From: Planctomycetota bacterium
GTDB lineage: Bacteria > Planctomycetota > SZUA-567 > H5-PLA8
Assembly (NCBI GenBank): GCA_015075375.1
Contig: JABTUM010000001.1
Span: forward strand, 3,033,201 to 3,097,200
Direction: 5' to 3'
DNA: 64,000 nt
Part shown: positions 16,773-26,483 of the stretch, in pieces
Layout: each line of letters opens with the position of its first letter
How positions within the stretch are numbered: the stretch's first letter is position 1
Translations under genes and position numbers: made by a program
The notes under the pieces: model-generated
The model's input: the letters and a program-made list of their open reading frames with translations, nothing else
Database searches by the model: none
What the model was told of the DNA's origin: nothing

Positions 16773-18236
16773 ATGCCAAAAACACACCGATCTTACTCCG
16801 ATTTATCCGTAATTCTGGCGGGCGTCGCACTGCTTCTGAACGGATGTGGCACCTCAAAGTCGTCTGCTCGGCCTTGGATGGATGCGGACGAATTGCAGGA
16901 AGCGCGCATGGCCCGCCACCTACTGGCGGAACGTAAGGCCGAGGAGCAAATCGCGGCTCATCCTGAGAGCTCTGTCGCCGGGCTATCCGACAAGCTTTCA
17001 CTCCCGGAACTGCTTCAAGCCGCGGCCAAGCAGAGCCCCATGGTCAAGGCGGCCTACCACAAGTGGCAGGCCGCGGCCCAAAAGTATCCCCAGGCGTTCA
17101 CGCTGCCCGATCCGATGATCTCGGGGCGCTACTTCGTCCGGCAGATGAAGCCGGACGATCCCAAGTGGGAACTCATGGCTTCCCAGAACATTCCTTATCC
17201 GGGCAAACTGGTCATCGCCGGGAAGATCGCCGACAAGGAGGCGCAGGCCGCTTTCCTCAGATACCAGGCGGCCACGCGCAATGCGCTTACCGACGCGAAG
17301 GAGATGTACTTCGAACTCTATTACATCGACCGCGCACAGGTCGTAACCGCGGAGATACGCACGCTCTACGAGCGTTACGCGGCCTTGGCCGCAGGCGGCA
17401 CCGAAGTAGGGAAGCCCAGGCTGCCCGAACTATTCCGCGCCGAGAGCCAGAGAGAACAACTTGGGTACGACCTGATTCTGCTGACGGAAATGCGAGAGAC
17501 CGAAGCCGCACGTTTAAGTGCCATGTTTGCGTTGCCGAAGGGACGCAGCCTGGGGCCCACGGAAGACGTGGCGGACCCGGCCGAGCTGCGCGACTCGCTG
17601 GAGAGCCTGCTCGACATTGCCGAGCGCTACAATCAAGAATTGGCCGCGGCTGGCGTCGAGGTCGAGCGTTCGATCCTTCAGAGCAAATACGCGCGCCGCG
17701 CGCCAATCCCCGATCTCTCGGTGAGTGCCAGCTACATGCGCACTGGCGAGATGCCGGACGGCACCGACCCCACGCGCGATCCGATAACCGTAGGCGTTGG
17801 GATCTCGATCCCCCTTTGGTTCAATAAGTACAAGGCCATGGCCCGCGAGGCTTCGGAACTGGAGAAGGCAGCCCTGGCCGAAGAGGAAGCGCAGCGCCAG
17901 GAGCTTCGCGCCGCGCTGGCCAAGGCGTACTTCTCGCTGCGCAACGCCAGCAGACTGGTTCGGCTCTATCGCGACACGCTGATCCCCCAGGGGCGGCAAG
18001 CGCTTCAATCGGCTGAGGAACTGTACCGCAAGGGCGAAGCAAACCTCGCCTCCGTGCTCGAAACCACGGCGACCGTCCATAATTTCGAACTCGCCCGCCT
18101 CCGGGCGACGGCGGACTTCTATCAGAACTTGGCGCGCGTAGAGCGGATTCTCGGCACGGCCTTCGAGCCGGTCAAAGAAAAGCAAGACACTCCCGAACCT
18201 CATGCCCCTGGGGAGAATAAGGAACCGGCGCCATGA
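16773..18236 (+). CDS. TolC-family outer-membrane lipoprotein (CusC-like)
   Basis: 487 residues from ATG 16773; a longer start at 16695 is possible but buries the signal. The signal helix ends in a lipobox (ALLLNGCG), so it is probably acylated. Two TolC repeats follow, with the first at LSLPELLQAAAKQSPMVKAA and the second at YNQELAAAGVEVERSI, and the usual coiled-coil helices. The segment VGVGISIPLWFNKYKAMARE is the TolC repeat linker. It starts the Cus-type operon: its stop overlaps the next gene's start by 4 bases (ATGA). The pump it serves is most likely the CusB/CusA pair downstream. Confidence 0.85.
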   Translation: MPKTHRSYSDLSVILAGVALLLNGCGTSKSSARPWMDADELQEARMARHLLAERKAEEQIAAHPESSVAGLSDKLSLPELLQAAAKQSPMVKAAYHKWQAAAQKYPQAFTLPDPMISGRYFVRQMKPDDPKWELMASQNIPYPGKLVIAGKIADKEAQAAFLRYQAATRNALTDAKEMYFELYYIDRAQVVTAEIRTLYERYAALAAGGTEVGKPRLPELFRAESQREQLGYDLILLTEMRETEAARLSAMFALPKGRSLGPTEDVADPAELRDSLESLLDIAERYNQELAAAGVEVERSILQSKYARRAPIPDLSVSASYMRTGEMPDGTDPTRDPITVGVGISIPLWFNKYKAMAREASELEKAALAEEEAQRQELRAALAKAYFSLRNASRLVRLYRDTLIPQGRQALQSAEELYRKGEANLASVLETTATVHNFELARLRATADFYQNLARVERILGTAFEPVKEKQDTPEPHAPGENKEPAP

Positions 18237-19825
18237 CCCCTTTCAGGCGACCCATACGGATTCCGTTCTGCTTCCTGGCCCTCCTTGGCGCCACTGCTTG
18301 GGGGATCGCCACGGCCACCGAGGGTGAACCCGTCCCGCCGGATCCTTCCACGACGAAGCTCGTGGAGGCTTTCGTAAGGCAGGCTCGCTCAACAGCCACG
18401 AATCGTGATGAACAGGCGCACAAACAAGCATTCGTGGAGCTGACAGCGTCCATCTCGGAAAAGCGGGAGGCTTGGGTCAAGCGAATTGGGCTTGGGCTGG
18501 GGGATGCCGATCTAATTGCCGGATTGCCGGGTGAACTTCGATCTAAGGCTAGAGGTGCAGGTGCCTCCCCTGAACAAGCCACGACACTCTTACAGGCGGA
18601 GGCTTCCCTGCCGCTGGTCATGCTGCTGGCGGCCGAGCGCAATCCCGAGGCGCGCGTGGCCTTTGAGGCGCTGCGCTCCACGCTGCGGAGATTCGAGCAA
18701 GCGGCCTACCTGGAGGAATTAGTCGCGCAGTACCGCTCGTTCGCTCGCGAGTTGGATACTAAGGTTGGCCCTCAGAGCCACAAGGAGATGCCCGAGAAGA
18801 CGTTTCCGTTTCCGTCGGCGCTGGCGTTGAAGGGGCAGGCCATCGACCAGGATGCCGAGCTTGCGCGGTTGAAATACATCGAGACATTGCGCAAGGGCAT
18901 CAACGACGCGGCGCGCGGCTTCTTCTCCGTGCAGTTTGCCGAACGACAAGTGGCGATACTGAAGGAGAATCGTGACCTCTTCGCCAAGATGGACGCCATC
19001 GCCGCCGAGCAGCTCAAGGTGGGCCGCGCCAGCCAGGCCGATTCGCTGAAGGCACAATCCGAACTGGCGATGCTCGAAACGCAGGTGCTGACAGCCGAAC
19101 GCGAACGGACCAACGCCATCGCGAAGGTCAATGCGGTGCTGGGTCTGCCACCCGAAACGCCGTGGGGCACCTTGCGACCAGCGGACCTGGCGGACGAAGA
19201 CCAAGCGCTGGACGAACTACTCAAGTTGGCCTCCCGGAACAACCAGGCGTTGGCCGGAACGCACGTCGAAGTCGCGCTGATGGAGACGATGGTTCGCATG
19301 GCCGAGACGATGGTTCTCCCTCGCGGCTCCCAAGGCGCCAGCCTGATCGCGCCTTCGGTGGGCGCCGAGGCGGGACCGACTCGCTCGGAGATGGCAGCCT
19401 TTCCAATCATGCAGAAGCCGTCCGCTGAACGTGCCGGCTTCGGCGCGAACGCGGCCTACATCGACGAGCTTCGCGTGCGCGTTCAGCAGGCGCAGCGCAT
19501 GCGCGATGCCATGGAGTCCGACGTGGCCTTCATGGTGAAGGATGCGCATTTCATGGCCGACGCCACGGCCAGGGAGCGCAAGACGTTGGCGGAATCGGTG
19601 GTTCCGAAAGCCAGACAGGCGCTGGAGACCTATCGGGAGCGGTACACCACGGCCGCGACGCCATTCATCGAGTACCTCGATTCGGCGCGTCTGTACCTGA
19701 ACAGTTCACTGAGCCTGGAAAAGGCCCGAATGCAACACAACCGTGCCTTAGTCGATCTGGAAGGCGCCTGTGGCCGGAGCGCTGCACGCCTGCTGCCCGG
19801 TTCCCGCGAGGAGCAGAAACCATGA
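18233..19825 (+). CDS. Second TolC-like outer-membrane efflux protein
   Basis: 530 residues with a signal peptide (IPFCFLALLGATAWGIATAT). The N-terminal 180 residues are helical, of unknown type, and precede a TolC core (FFSVQFAERQVAILKENRDL; EQLKVGRASQADSLKAQSEL; ERERTNAIAKVNAVLGLPPE). It overlaps both neighbours by 4 bases (ATGA at each junction), showing translational coupling. Two TolC-type genes in tandem before one adaptor/pump pair is unusual. The extra N-terminal region may be a fusion or a divergent first repeat; the degenerate core makes a non-channel role possible. Confidence 0.75.
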   Translation: MTPFRRPIRIPFCFLALLGATAWGIATATEGEPVPPDPSTTKLVEAFVRQARSTATNRDEQAHKQAFVELTASISEKREAWVKRIGLGLGDADLIAGLPGELRSKARGAGASPEQATTLLQAEASLPLVMLLAAERNPEARVAFEALRSTLRRFEQAAYLEELVAQYRSFARELDTKVGPQSHKEMPEKTFPFPSALALKGQAIDQDAELARLKYIETLRKGINDAARGFFSVQFAERQVAILKENRDLFAKMDAIAAEQLKVGRASQADSLKAQSELAMLETQVLTAERERTNAIAKVNAVLGLPPETPWGTLRPADLADEDQALDELLKLASRNNQALAGTHVEVALMETMVRMAETMVLPRGSQGASLIAPSVGAEAGPTRSEMAAFPIMQKPSAERAGFGANAAYIDELRVRVQQAQRMRDAMESDVAFMVKDAHFMADATARERKTLAESVVPKARQALETYRERYTTAATPFIEYLDSARLYLNSSLSLEKARMQHNRALVDLEGACGRSAARLLPGSREEQKP

Positions 19826-21501
19826 GCGATAAGCGGAAGTGGATCGCCCTATCGGTGCTTCTGTTGCTGGCCTTTGGAGCCGGCTATGCCCTGCGCGGCG
19901 GCAGCAAGGCCGCGCAGGTAGGCGAGTCTTCACAGGATGGGCCAAAGGCACAGACCGTTTGGACCTGCTCCATGCACCCGCAGGTCCGGCTACCCAACCC
20001 GGGTAAGTGCCCCATCTGCGAGATGCCCTTGATCCAGGCCGACGTGGGCGGCGGAGGGGAAGGGGAGTCCATGTTGAAGCTCTCCGAGCACGCCCGCGCC
20101 ATGGCCAGCGTAGAGACAGAGCATGTGATCAAGCGCAAGCTCTTTAAGGAACTCCGCGCCGTGGGCATGATCCGGTTCAACGAGACGGCGCTGGCCACGG
20201 TCACGACCCGCGTGGACGGCTACGTCGAGCGGCTCTTCGTCGATTACACGGGCATGGCGGTGGAGAAGGGCGATCATTTGGTTGAAGTTTACAGTCCGGA
20301 CCTGGTCATCGCGCAGAAGGAACTGCTCCTGGCGGTCGAGTCGCCAGACAACGCGCGCATGGTTGAGGCGACAAGGCTGAAGCTTCGCCGCTGGGAGATC
20401 ACCGACGCGCAGATCGCGGAACTACTAAAGACCCGGAAGATCGAGGAGCGGATGACCATTTACTCGCCCGTAAAAGGGACCGTCGTAGAAAAAATGGTCA
20501 TCGAGAAAAACTCCGTCAAGGCCGGCGACGCGTTGTACCGCCTGGCCAACCTGGAGTCCCTCTGGGTGCACCTGGACATCTACGAATTCGAGTACGCATG
20601 GGTGCAGTACGGACAGCTTGTGGAGATCGCGGCAGAAGCGTATCCAGGCGAGACGTTCAAGGGCATGGTGACTTTCGTCAGCCCCACCTTGAACGAATCC
20701 ACGCGCACCATCCGCGTCCGGGTGAACGTGACCAACACCGACGGCCGCTTGAAGCCGGGCATGTTCGTCAGCGCCAGGATTCGCGTGCCCCTGCTCGCCG
20801 ACGGACGCGCCGCCCCAACCGGCGTGGAAGGCAGGTTCACCTGTCCTATGCACCCGGAGGTGCTGAAAGACGGTGCCGGGAAATGCGACCTGTGCGGCAT
20901 GGACCTCAAGAAGATTCCTCCCGCGCACGGGAGGCAGCAGGGCGATCGCTACACCTGCCCCATGCACCCGGAAGTCCTGCAAGATCAGCCCGGAAACTGT
21001 CCGAAATGCGGCATGAAACTTGAAAAGGATGTTCACCAAGAGACCTGGATTTGCGAGATGTGCCCGCAGGTTAAATTGGACAAGCCGGGTAACTGTCCCG
21101 AGTGCGGCATGAAGTTAACCAAGGCGCAGCAGGTCGGCGACGAGATCCTGGCCGTACCCTCGACAGCGGTGCTCGATAGCGGACTAAACAAGCTGGTCTA
21201 TGTGGAGCGCACCAAGGGCGAATTTGAGCCCGTCAAGGTCACGCTGGGTCCGCGCGCTTCGGTAGTGGAAGGCAGCCAGACGCAGGAATTCTACCCGGTC
21301 CTTTCCGGGCTCAAGGAGCACGACGCGGTCGCGGTACGCGGGAATTTCCTGATCGACTGCCAAGTGCAGATTCGAGGCATGAAGAGCCTGCTGTTCCCTG
21401 AAGGCGGGCCTGGGGGTGGCGGGCATGACCACGGCGACCAAAAGGGCCCCAGCGGAGAAGTACCGCCCGAGAAGGCAATGCCCGAAGGACACAAGCATTG
21501 A
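19822..21501 (+). CDS. cusB: CusB-type RND adaptor with four heavy-metal-binding modules
   Basis: 559 residues with an N-terminal anchor helix. A heavy-metal-binding module sits near 47-72 (WTCSMHPQVRLPNPGKCPIC). Adaptor lipoyl/coiled-coil regions follow (FNETALATVTTRVDGYVERL; VVEKMVIEKNSVKAGDALYR) with a beta-barrel at about 240-330. Three more modules are placed in a row at about 340-430 (each with xTCPMHPEV or ICEMCPQV and a CxxCGM partner), before the last membrane-proximal part. The C-terminus is His/Gly-rich (GHDHGDQKG). Each module has a Cys/Met/His set suited to Cu+ or Ag+. It overlaps the previous gene by 4 bases. Confidence 0.9.
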   Translation: MSDKRKWIALSVLLLLAFGAGYALRGGSKAAQVGESSQDGPKAQTVWTCSMHPQVRLPNPGKCPICEMPLIQADVGGGGEGESMLKLSEHARAMASVETEHVIKRKLFKELRAVGMIRFNETALATVTTRVDGYVERLFVDYTGMAVEKGDHLVEVYSPDLVIAQKELLLAVESPDNARMVEATRLKLRRWEITDAQIAELLKTRKIEERMTIYSPVKGTVVEKMVIEKNSVKAGDALYRLANLESLWVHLDIYEFEYAWVQYGQLVEIAAEAYPGETFKGMVTFVSPTLNESTRTIRVRVNVTNTDGRLKPGMFVSARIRVPLLADGRAAPTGVEGRFTCPMHPEVLKDGAGKCDLCGMDLKKIPPAHGRQQGDRYTCPMHPEVLQDQPGNCPKCGMKLEKDVHQETWICEMCPQVKLDKPGNCPECGMKLTKAQQVGDEILAVPSTAVLDSGLNKLVYVERTKGEFEPVKVTLGPRASVVEGSQTQEFYPVLSGLKEHDAVAVRGNFLIDCQVQIRGMKSLLFPEGGPGGGGHDHGDQKGPSGEVPPEKAMPEGHKH

Positions 21502-21537
21502 ACAGGTTAGACCCAAAGTCATCAGGATCGGTTCGCT

Positions 21538-24500
21538 ATGATTGACGCCCTTATCCGCTGGTGCCTGAGTAACGTCTTCCTGATGACGTTGTTCGTGGTT
21601 GGACTGTGTATCGGCGGCTACGTGGCCCTGCGCAAGGTTCACGTGGACGCGATCCCCGATATCGGCGAGAAGCAGGTCATCGTTTTCGCGGACTGGGAGG
21701 GCCGTTCGCCCCAGGACGTGGACGACCAGGTCACCTACCCGCTCACGATCGCGCTGACCGGCACCCCGGGCGTGAAGACGATTCGCTCGATGTCGGGCTT
21801 CGGCTTCTCCATGGTCTTCGTGATCTTCAAAGACGAGGTGGACTATTACTGGGCGCGGGCGCGTGTGCTGGAGCGTATGAACGTGGCCCAGGAACGCCTT
21901 CCTCAGGGAGTGGTCCCGGTACTGGGACCTGATGCCACGGCCCTGGGGCAGATTTACTGGTACACCGTGGAAGCGGAAGGCTTCGACCTCGCGGAACTGC
22001 GGTCCATCCAGGATTGGTATATCCGCTACCAGCTCAACTCCGTGGAAGGCGTCTCCGAAGTCGCGAGCGTAGGCGGATACGTCAAGCAATACCAGATCGA
22101 TCTGCATCCCGACAAGCTGCGCGCGCACCGCGTCTCGCTGATGGACGTGTACAACGCCGTCGTCAAGTCGAACATCGACGTGGGCGCGAAGGTCATCGAG
22201 AAAAACGGCGTGGAATTCTTCATCCGCGGCGTGGGCTTCATCAAGTCGGTCGGCGATCTCGAAAACGTAGTGGTCCGCGAAGTGGAAGGCGTGCCCATCT
22301 TTCTCAAGAACATCGGCAGCGTGACGCTGGGGCCGGACTTCCGGCGTGGGGCGCTCGACAAGGGCGGCGTCGAGGCCGTGGGCGGCGTTGTGACCATGCG
22401 CTACGGCGAGAACCCGCTGGAGGTGATGGAGCGTGTCAAAGAGAAGTTGAAGGATATTGAAAAAGGCTTACCTGCCAAGACGCTTTCGGACGGGCGAGTC
22501 TCCAAGGTCCGGATCGTGCCCTTCTATGATCGTACCGACATTGTCCACGAGACGATCGACACGCTCAAGGACGCGCTGAGCGAGGAGGCGCTGGTTGCCG
22601 GCCTGATCATCTTCATCTTCCTGCTTCACCTGCGCAGCACGGCGTGCGTGCTGGTCACCCTGCCGCTCAGCGTGGCGTTGTGCTTCATCTGCATGTGGCT
22701 CTTCGGGGTGGACAGCAACATCATGTCGCTTGCCGGCCTGGCCATCGCCATCGGCGACGTCGCCGACATGGGCATCATCATGACGGAGAACATCTACCGG
22801 CGCGTGGCCGATGCACGGCCAGGGAAGAGTCATTTCGAGAACGTCTACGAAGGCGCCAAAGAAGTGGCGGGCGCAATACTCACCGCGGTCTCGAATACGA
22901 TCATCTCCTTCATGCCCGTCTTCTTCCTTACCGATCAGGAGGGCAAACTGTTCAAGCCGCTCGCCTTCACCAAGACCTTCGCCATCGGCGCCTCGGTCGT
23001 CTTGGCAATAACAGTAGTTCCGTTTCTGTGTTATCTGCTCTTCCGACCGACGCCTTGGAAGCGGCGGATCGTGCATGGTGTGGCTGGCGGCATCGGTCTT
23101 CTCGCGACGCTTGCTACGCACGCGGCGCTGATGCTGGGCTGGGAACACAGCCACTACAGCGGCTGGCCCACCGCCATCGCGGTCGGGGTCATCGTCTATT
23201 TGGCCGTAGTGCGTATGACCAAAGAGCGCTTTCAGCCCCTCGAAGAGAATTTCGTCTCCCGCCAGATTTCGCGCGCCTATGTCCCGACACTACGTTGGAT
23301 CCTCGATCACAAGAAATCGTTCATGGTGATCCCCTGCCTCATTCTGTTTGCCGGATTGACCATCTGGCTGGGCATTGGGACAACGCTGTATCCGGTTGAA
23401 CTCGCGGCCAATGTTTTCGCCTACGAGGAACTCTCGCCGGAGCTTCGCGGCCAGATGTACCTCGAAAAAGACGATAACCGGAATCGGCCGCTGCTCGAAC
23501 TATCCCAACTTCGTTGGCAGAAGGTTCGCAAGGACGGGTATTCGTGGATTCGCGTGCTTTTCCGCAGGCAGGAACCGAAGGTAGCAGAAGCAGAACAAGG
23601 AGAGGGCCTGGAAGTCGTAAGCGAAGGTCGCATCCTGCCCGGGCTGGGGCGCGAGTTCATGCCGCCGCTCGACGAGGGCTCGTTTCTCTACATGCCTTCC
23701 GTTCTTCCGCACGCGGGACTCTCGCAGGCCATCGAGGTCAACGCCAAGCAGGACCTTGCCATCGCGTCGGTGCCGGAGGTTCAGTCGGTCGTCGGCAAGT
23801 TGGGGCGCGCGGAGACCGCCCTCGACCCGGCGCCAGTGGGCATGTTCGAGACCATCGTCATCCTCAAGCCCGAAGACGAATGGCGCATGGTCTCACAGGA
23901 AAGGTTTTTCTCCGACTGGCCTGGGTGGGCTAAGGCGCCGTTCGCGTGGGCTTGGCCGGAAGAGCGGCGCATCACCAAGCCCGAGATTCTCGACGAGCTT
24001 CAGGAAAAGACGGCCATTCCAGGCGTCCTGCCCACTTGGCTTCAGCCGATCCAAACGCGCATCGTGATGCTCCAGACCGGCTTTCGCGCGATGATGGGCG
24101 TGAAGATATATGGGGACGACCTGAAGGAGATCGAGCGCGTCGGGCTCCAGATGGAAGAGATTCTCAAACACGTACCCGGCGCCACGGATGTCGTCGCGGA
24201 CCGCATCGTGGGCAAGCCCTACCTTGAGTTCAAGATCGATCGGGCCCGCATCGCCCGGTATGGCGTCAACATTCGCGATGTTCAAGATGTAATCGAGATG
24301 GCGATTGGTGGGATGAACCTCGCCGAATCGGTGGAGGGGCGAGAACGCTATCCGATCCGAGTGCGATACCTGCGCGACTACCGCGAAGATTTCCCCGAGC
24401 TTGAGAAGATTCTCGTGCCCACCATGTCCGGCGCGCACATTCCCCTCACGCAGGTCGTTGATTTTTCCTATGCCCTCGGACCACAGGATATCAAGGGGGA

Positions 24501-25206
24501 GAATACGAGACTGGTGGGCTACGTCACCATGAACACTCGCGACCGGGACGAGGTTAGCGTAGTTGAAGACGCGGAGAAGGCCCTGCAAGGCGCCGTGCGC
24601 GATGGCCGGCTCAAGGTTCCGCCGGGTTACCACTGGGAATGGGGCGGACAGTTCGAAAACCAGCGGCGCGCCATGGCCACGATGAAGGTCGTCGTGCCGA
24701 TCACGCTGCTCATCATGTTCCTGATGCTTTACATGGGCTTCAAACGCAAGTGGATCGCCTTCGTCATCTACTTTGGCGTCCTTGTCTCCGCCTCGGGCGG
24801 GTTTTTCATGCTGGCCCTTTGGGGCGCGAACCTCTCCGTCGCCGTCTGGGTCGGCTTCCTGGTCCTCTTCGGCGTCGTAGACGACGACGGCGTGGTCATG
24901 TCCAGTTACCTGGAAGACGTCTTCGAGGGTCGCACGTTCGCGCATGTCGGGGAGATTCGCGAGGCGGTCATCGAAGCCGGCCTGAAGCGCATCCGGCCCT
25001 GCCTGATGACTACCGCAACCACTTGTTTTGGCCTGCTTCCGGTCTTCTGGGCCAGCGGCAGGGGCTCGGATGTCATGCAGCCGATGGCCATCCCGTCGGT
25101 GGGCGGCATGACCATTTCGCTCATCACCATATTCATCGTTCCGTGCATGTTCTGCGCTGTAGAGGAGTGGAAGTGGGCTCGATCTAGAAAATCAGACGCG
25201 CAGTGA
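21538..25206 (+). CDS. cusA: CusA-type heavy-metal efflux RND permease
   Basis: 1222 residues, about 170 longer than typical CusA. The opening MIDALIRWCLSNVFLMTLFV and AIPDIGEKQVIVFADWEGRS are family-typical, as is helix 4 (GLAIAIGDVADMGIIMTENI, with the Asp). The substrate-path motif FMPPLDEGSFLYMP, with two Met residues, is present. The extra length lies mostly between about 510 and 720 (additional helix and a charged loop, KVAEAEQGEGLEVVSEGRIL). Helix 10 reads LFGVVDDDGVVMSS, with three consecutive Asp where one acidic residue is usual. It would export Cu+/Ag+ with the adaptor before it. 36 bases separate it from cusB. Confidence 0.9.
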   Translation: MIDALIRWCLSNVFLMTLFVVGLCIGGYVALRKVHVDAIPDIGEKQVIVFADWEGRSPQDVDDQVTYPLTIALTGTPGVKTIRSMSGFGFSMVFVIFKDEVDYYWARARVLERMNVAQERLPQGVVPVLGPDATALGQIYWYTVEAEGFDLAELRSIQDWYIRYQLNSVEGVSEVASVGGYVKQYQIDLHPDKLRAHRVSLMDVYNAVVKSNIDVGAKVIEKNGVEFFIRGVGFIKSVGDLENVVVREVEGVPIFLKNIGSVTLGPDFRRGALDKGGVEAVGGVVTMRYGENPLEVMERVKEKLKDIEKGLPAKTLSDGRVSKVRIVPFYDRTDIVHETIDTLKDALSEEALVAGLIIFIFLLHLRSTACVLVTLPLSVALCFICMWLFGVDSNIMSLAGLAIAIGDVADMGIIMTENIYRRVADARPGKSHFENVYEGAKEVAGAILTAVSNTIISFMPVFFLTDQEGKLFKPLAFTKTFAIGASVVLAITVVPFLCYLLFRPTPWKRRIVHGVAGGIGLLATLATHAALMLGWEHSHYSGWPTAIAVGVIVYLAVVRMTKERFQPLEENFVSRQISRAYVPTLRWILDHKKSFMVIPCLILFAGLTIWLGIGTTLYPVELAANVFAYEELSPELRGQMYLEKDDNRNRPLLELSQLRWQKVRKDGYSWIRVLFRRQEPKVAEAEQGEGLEVVSEGRILPGLGREFMPPLDEGSFLYMPSVLPHAGLSQAIEVNAKQDLAIASVPEVQSVVGKLGRAETALDPAPVGMFETIVILKPEDEWRMVSQERFFSDWPGWAKAPFAWAWPEERRITKPEILDELQEKTAIPGVLPTWLQPIQTRIVMLQTGFRAMMGVKIYGDDLKEIERVGLQMEEILKHVPGATDVVADRIVGKPYLEFKIDRARIARYGVNIRDVQDVIEMAIGGMNLAESVEGRERYPIRVRYLRDYREDFPELEKILVPTMSGAHIPLTQVVDFSYALGPQDIKGENTRLVGYVTMNTRDRDEVSVVEDAEKALQGAVRDGRLKVPPGYHWEWGGQFENQRRAMATMKVVVPITLLIMFLMLYMGFKRKWIAFVIYFGVLVSASGGFFMLALWGANLSVAVWVGFLVLFGVVDDDGVVMSSYLEDVFEGRTFAHVGEIREAVIEAGLKRIRPCLMTTATTCFGLLPVFWASGRGSDVMQPMAIPSVGGMTISLITIFIVPCMFCAVEEWKWARSRKSDAQ

Positions 25207-25302
25207 ATTGCTCTATCGTCACATGTACCTACTTGCGATGCCTGCCTTTCGTTGGAGCCTCAACTTGTCTTGACTGATCTCGATGGTGCGGAGGAATAGG
25301 AC

Positions 25303-25932
25303 ATGCCCATACGTGCCAGAGCAATTCCAGCAAAAGCGAAGCGAATGCTGGTTTCCTGCTGCGCGGGAGCGGTCCTGGGATTTGGCGTGGTGCATCCTTA
25401 CTCAATGGCAGTCAACCGTATGCTCCTTGGGACAGACGAGCAGAGTATCGCGGACGCGTTGCGGTGGAGCGGCATGGCCTTCTCCTTCCACATGTGGCCC
25501 ATGTCCATCTTTTATGCAGTCCTGGGAGGAGCATTTGGCTTCGGCGTTGGACTGCTTTTGGAACGCAACCGGGAGATAGAAAGGGCACGTAGGCTTGCTG
25601 AATCGGTCGGGCTCGCAAACGAGACACTACGTGAGATTGCTCAGGCCGTCGCCCATTTTGTTCGCAACGCGAATTCATCCATCGGCGGATACGCAAGGCG
25701 ACTTTCGAAAGACCCCAGCTTATCCAATACGGCCCATGAAGCCCTGAATGCGATCCAGGAGGAGAGCCGGCGAATTGAAAGGGTGGTAGAGGCACTGCAC
25801 GCCATTAAGGAGGTAACCGTCCCAAAGGAGAATGGAACCTCTGAGTTCGGCCTGATGGACATACAGAAGGACCTCCAGCGCCACATCGGGTTGCCTGCGC
25901 CATCTTTTCCGGAGGATGATTCCCATGCGTAA
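25303..25932 (+). CDS. Membrane protein with histidine-kinase dimerisation-like domain, no ATPase domain
   Basis: 209 residues. Two membrane helices (about 13-35 and 62-85) precede a helical region 100-175 resembling a histidine kinase dimerisation helix pair (ANETLREIAQAVAHFVRNAN; EALNAIQEESRRIERVVEAL). No ATP-binding N, G1 or G2 box follows; the protein stops soon after. The helix resembles the start of a kinase, but the His residue in VAHFVRN is the only phosphorylation candidate. It may be a truncated sensor, a phosphotransfer scaffold, or unrelated. It lies 97 bases after cusA on the same strand and may belong to the Cus operon. Confidence 0.6.
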   Translation: MPIRARAIPAKAKRMLVSCCAGAVLGFGVVHPYSMAVNRMLLGTDEQSIADALRWSGMAFSFHMWPMSIFYAVLGGAFGFGVGLLLERNREIERARRLAESVGLANETLREIAQAVAHFVRNANSSIGGYARRLSKDPSLSNTAHEALNAIQEESRRIERVVEALHAIKEVTVPKENGTSEFGLMDIQKDLQRHIGLPAPSFPEDDSHA

Positions 25933-26154
25933 AGCATCGCTTTCCAGAGGGCGCGCTCGCTCTACTGGGGGGACTGTTCGTTTATTCCGTGCCTGCGAGT
26001 TGAGGGGGGCGCGGGCAGGCTTGTCGGTCGGCAGGGGCGATAGTTGCATCCAGTGGGAGGGGATCAGTTCCCGCGCCGGCGTATCGGTGCCTGCGACGCG
26101 CCGGAAGATCTCGGCGAGGCGCTCGGCGTTCTTCGGATCGGGGCGGCCATTCCG
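25933..26154. other. Non-coding stretch
   Basis: No gene and no clear repeat. Base use is mixed and nothing can be assigned. Confidence 0.4.
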
Positions 26155-26277
26155 CTACAACCCCTTCACCACACGCTTCACCTGCGCCTTCAACGCCGCC
26201 TTTATCAGCCGCTCCAACACACGCTTCTGTTCGTCGGTGAAGATCGCCTTACGGCCGCGCTTGCCCTTCTTGGCCAT
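26155..26277 (-). CDS. 40-residue Lys/Arg-rich small protein
   Basis: The open frame from ATG 26277 to TAG 26155 gives MAKKGKRGRKAIFTDEQKRV and a further helical, basic segment (LERLIKAALKAQVKRVVKGL). It is basic and helical, consistent with DNA contact. It starts 1 base after the stop of the truncated XRE gene upstream on the same strand, the spacing expected of an operon. No family is recognised and it is too short to be certain. Confidence 0.4.
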   Translation of the reverse strand: MAKKGKRGRKAIFTDEQKRVLERLIKAALKAQVKRVVKGL

Positions 26278-26278
26278 T

Positions 26279-26475
26279 TCATGCCCCTCCCAACACGCGT
26301 AAGCGCTCCAACGCCTCGCGCTTGCCCAGTCTCCTCAAGGCTGCCAGCGCCGCCACCTGCGCCGCCCGTGGCTTCGTCTTACCCGACTCCCAGAAGTACA
26401 CCGATTGCGCCGAGGCGCCGGCGAGCTTCCCGTAGACCGTTGAGCACTGGCCGCGAACGACTACCGGGCAGGGGC
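26279..26475 (-). pseudogene. Truncated XRE-type helix-turn-helix regulator
   Basis: The readable end is KLAGASAQSVYFWESGKTKP followed by RAAQVAALAALRRLGKREAL and a stop. This matches the C-terminal two thirds of small XRE regulators (recognition helix SAQSVYFWE). The frame extends upstream as VVVRGQCSTVYG with no start codon and no helix-turn-helix beginning, so the 5' end is missing or frame-shifted. It is followed 1 base later by the 40-residue basic gene. Confidence 0.55.
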
Positions 26476-26483
26476 GCCGATTC

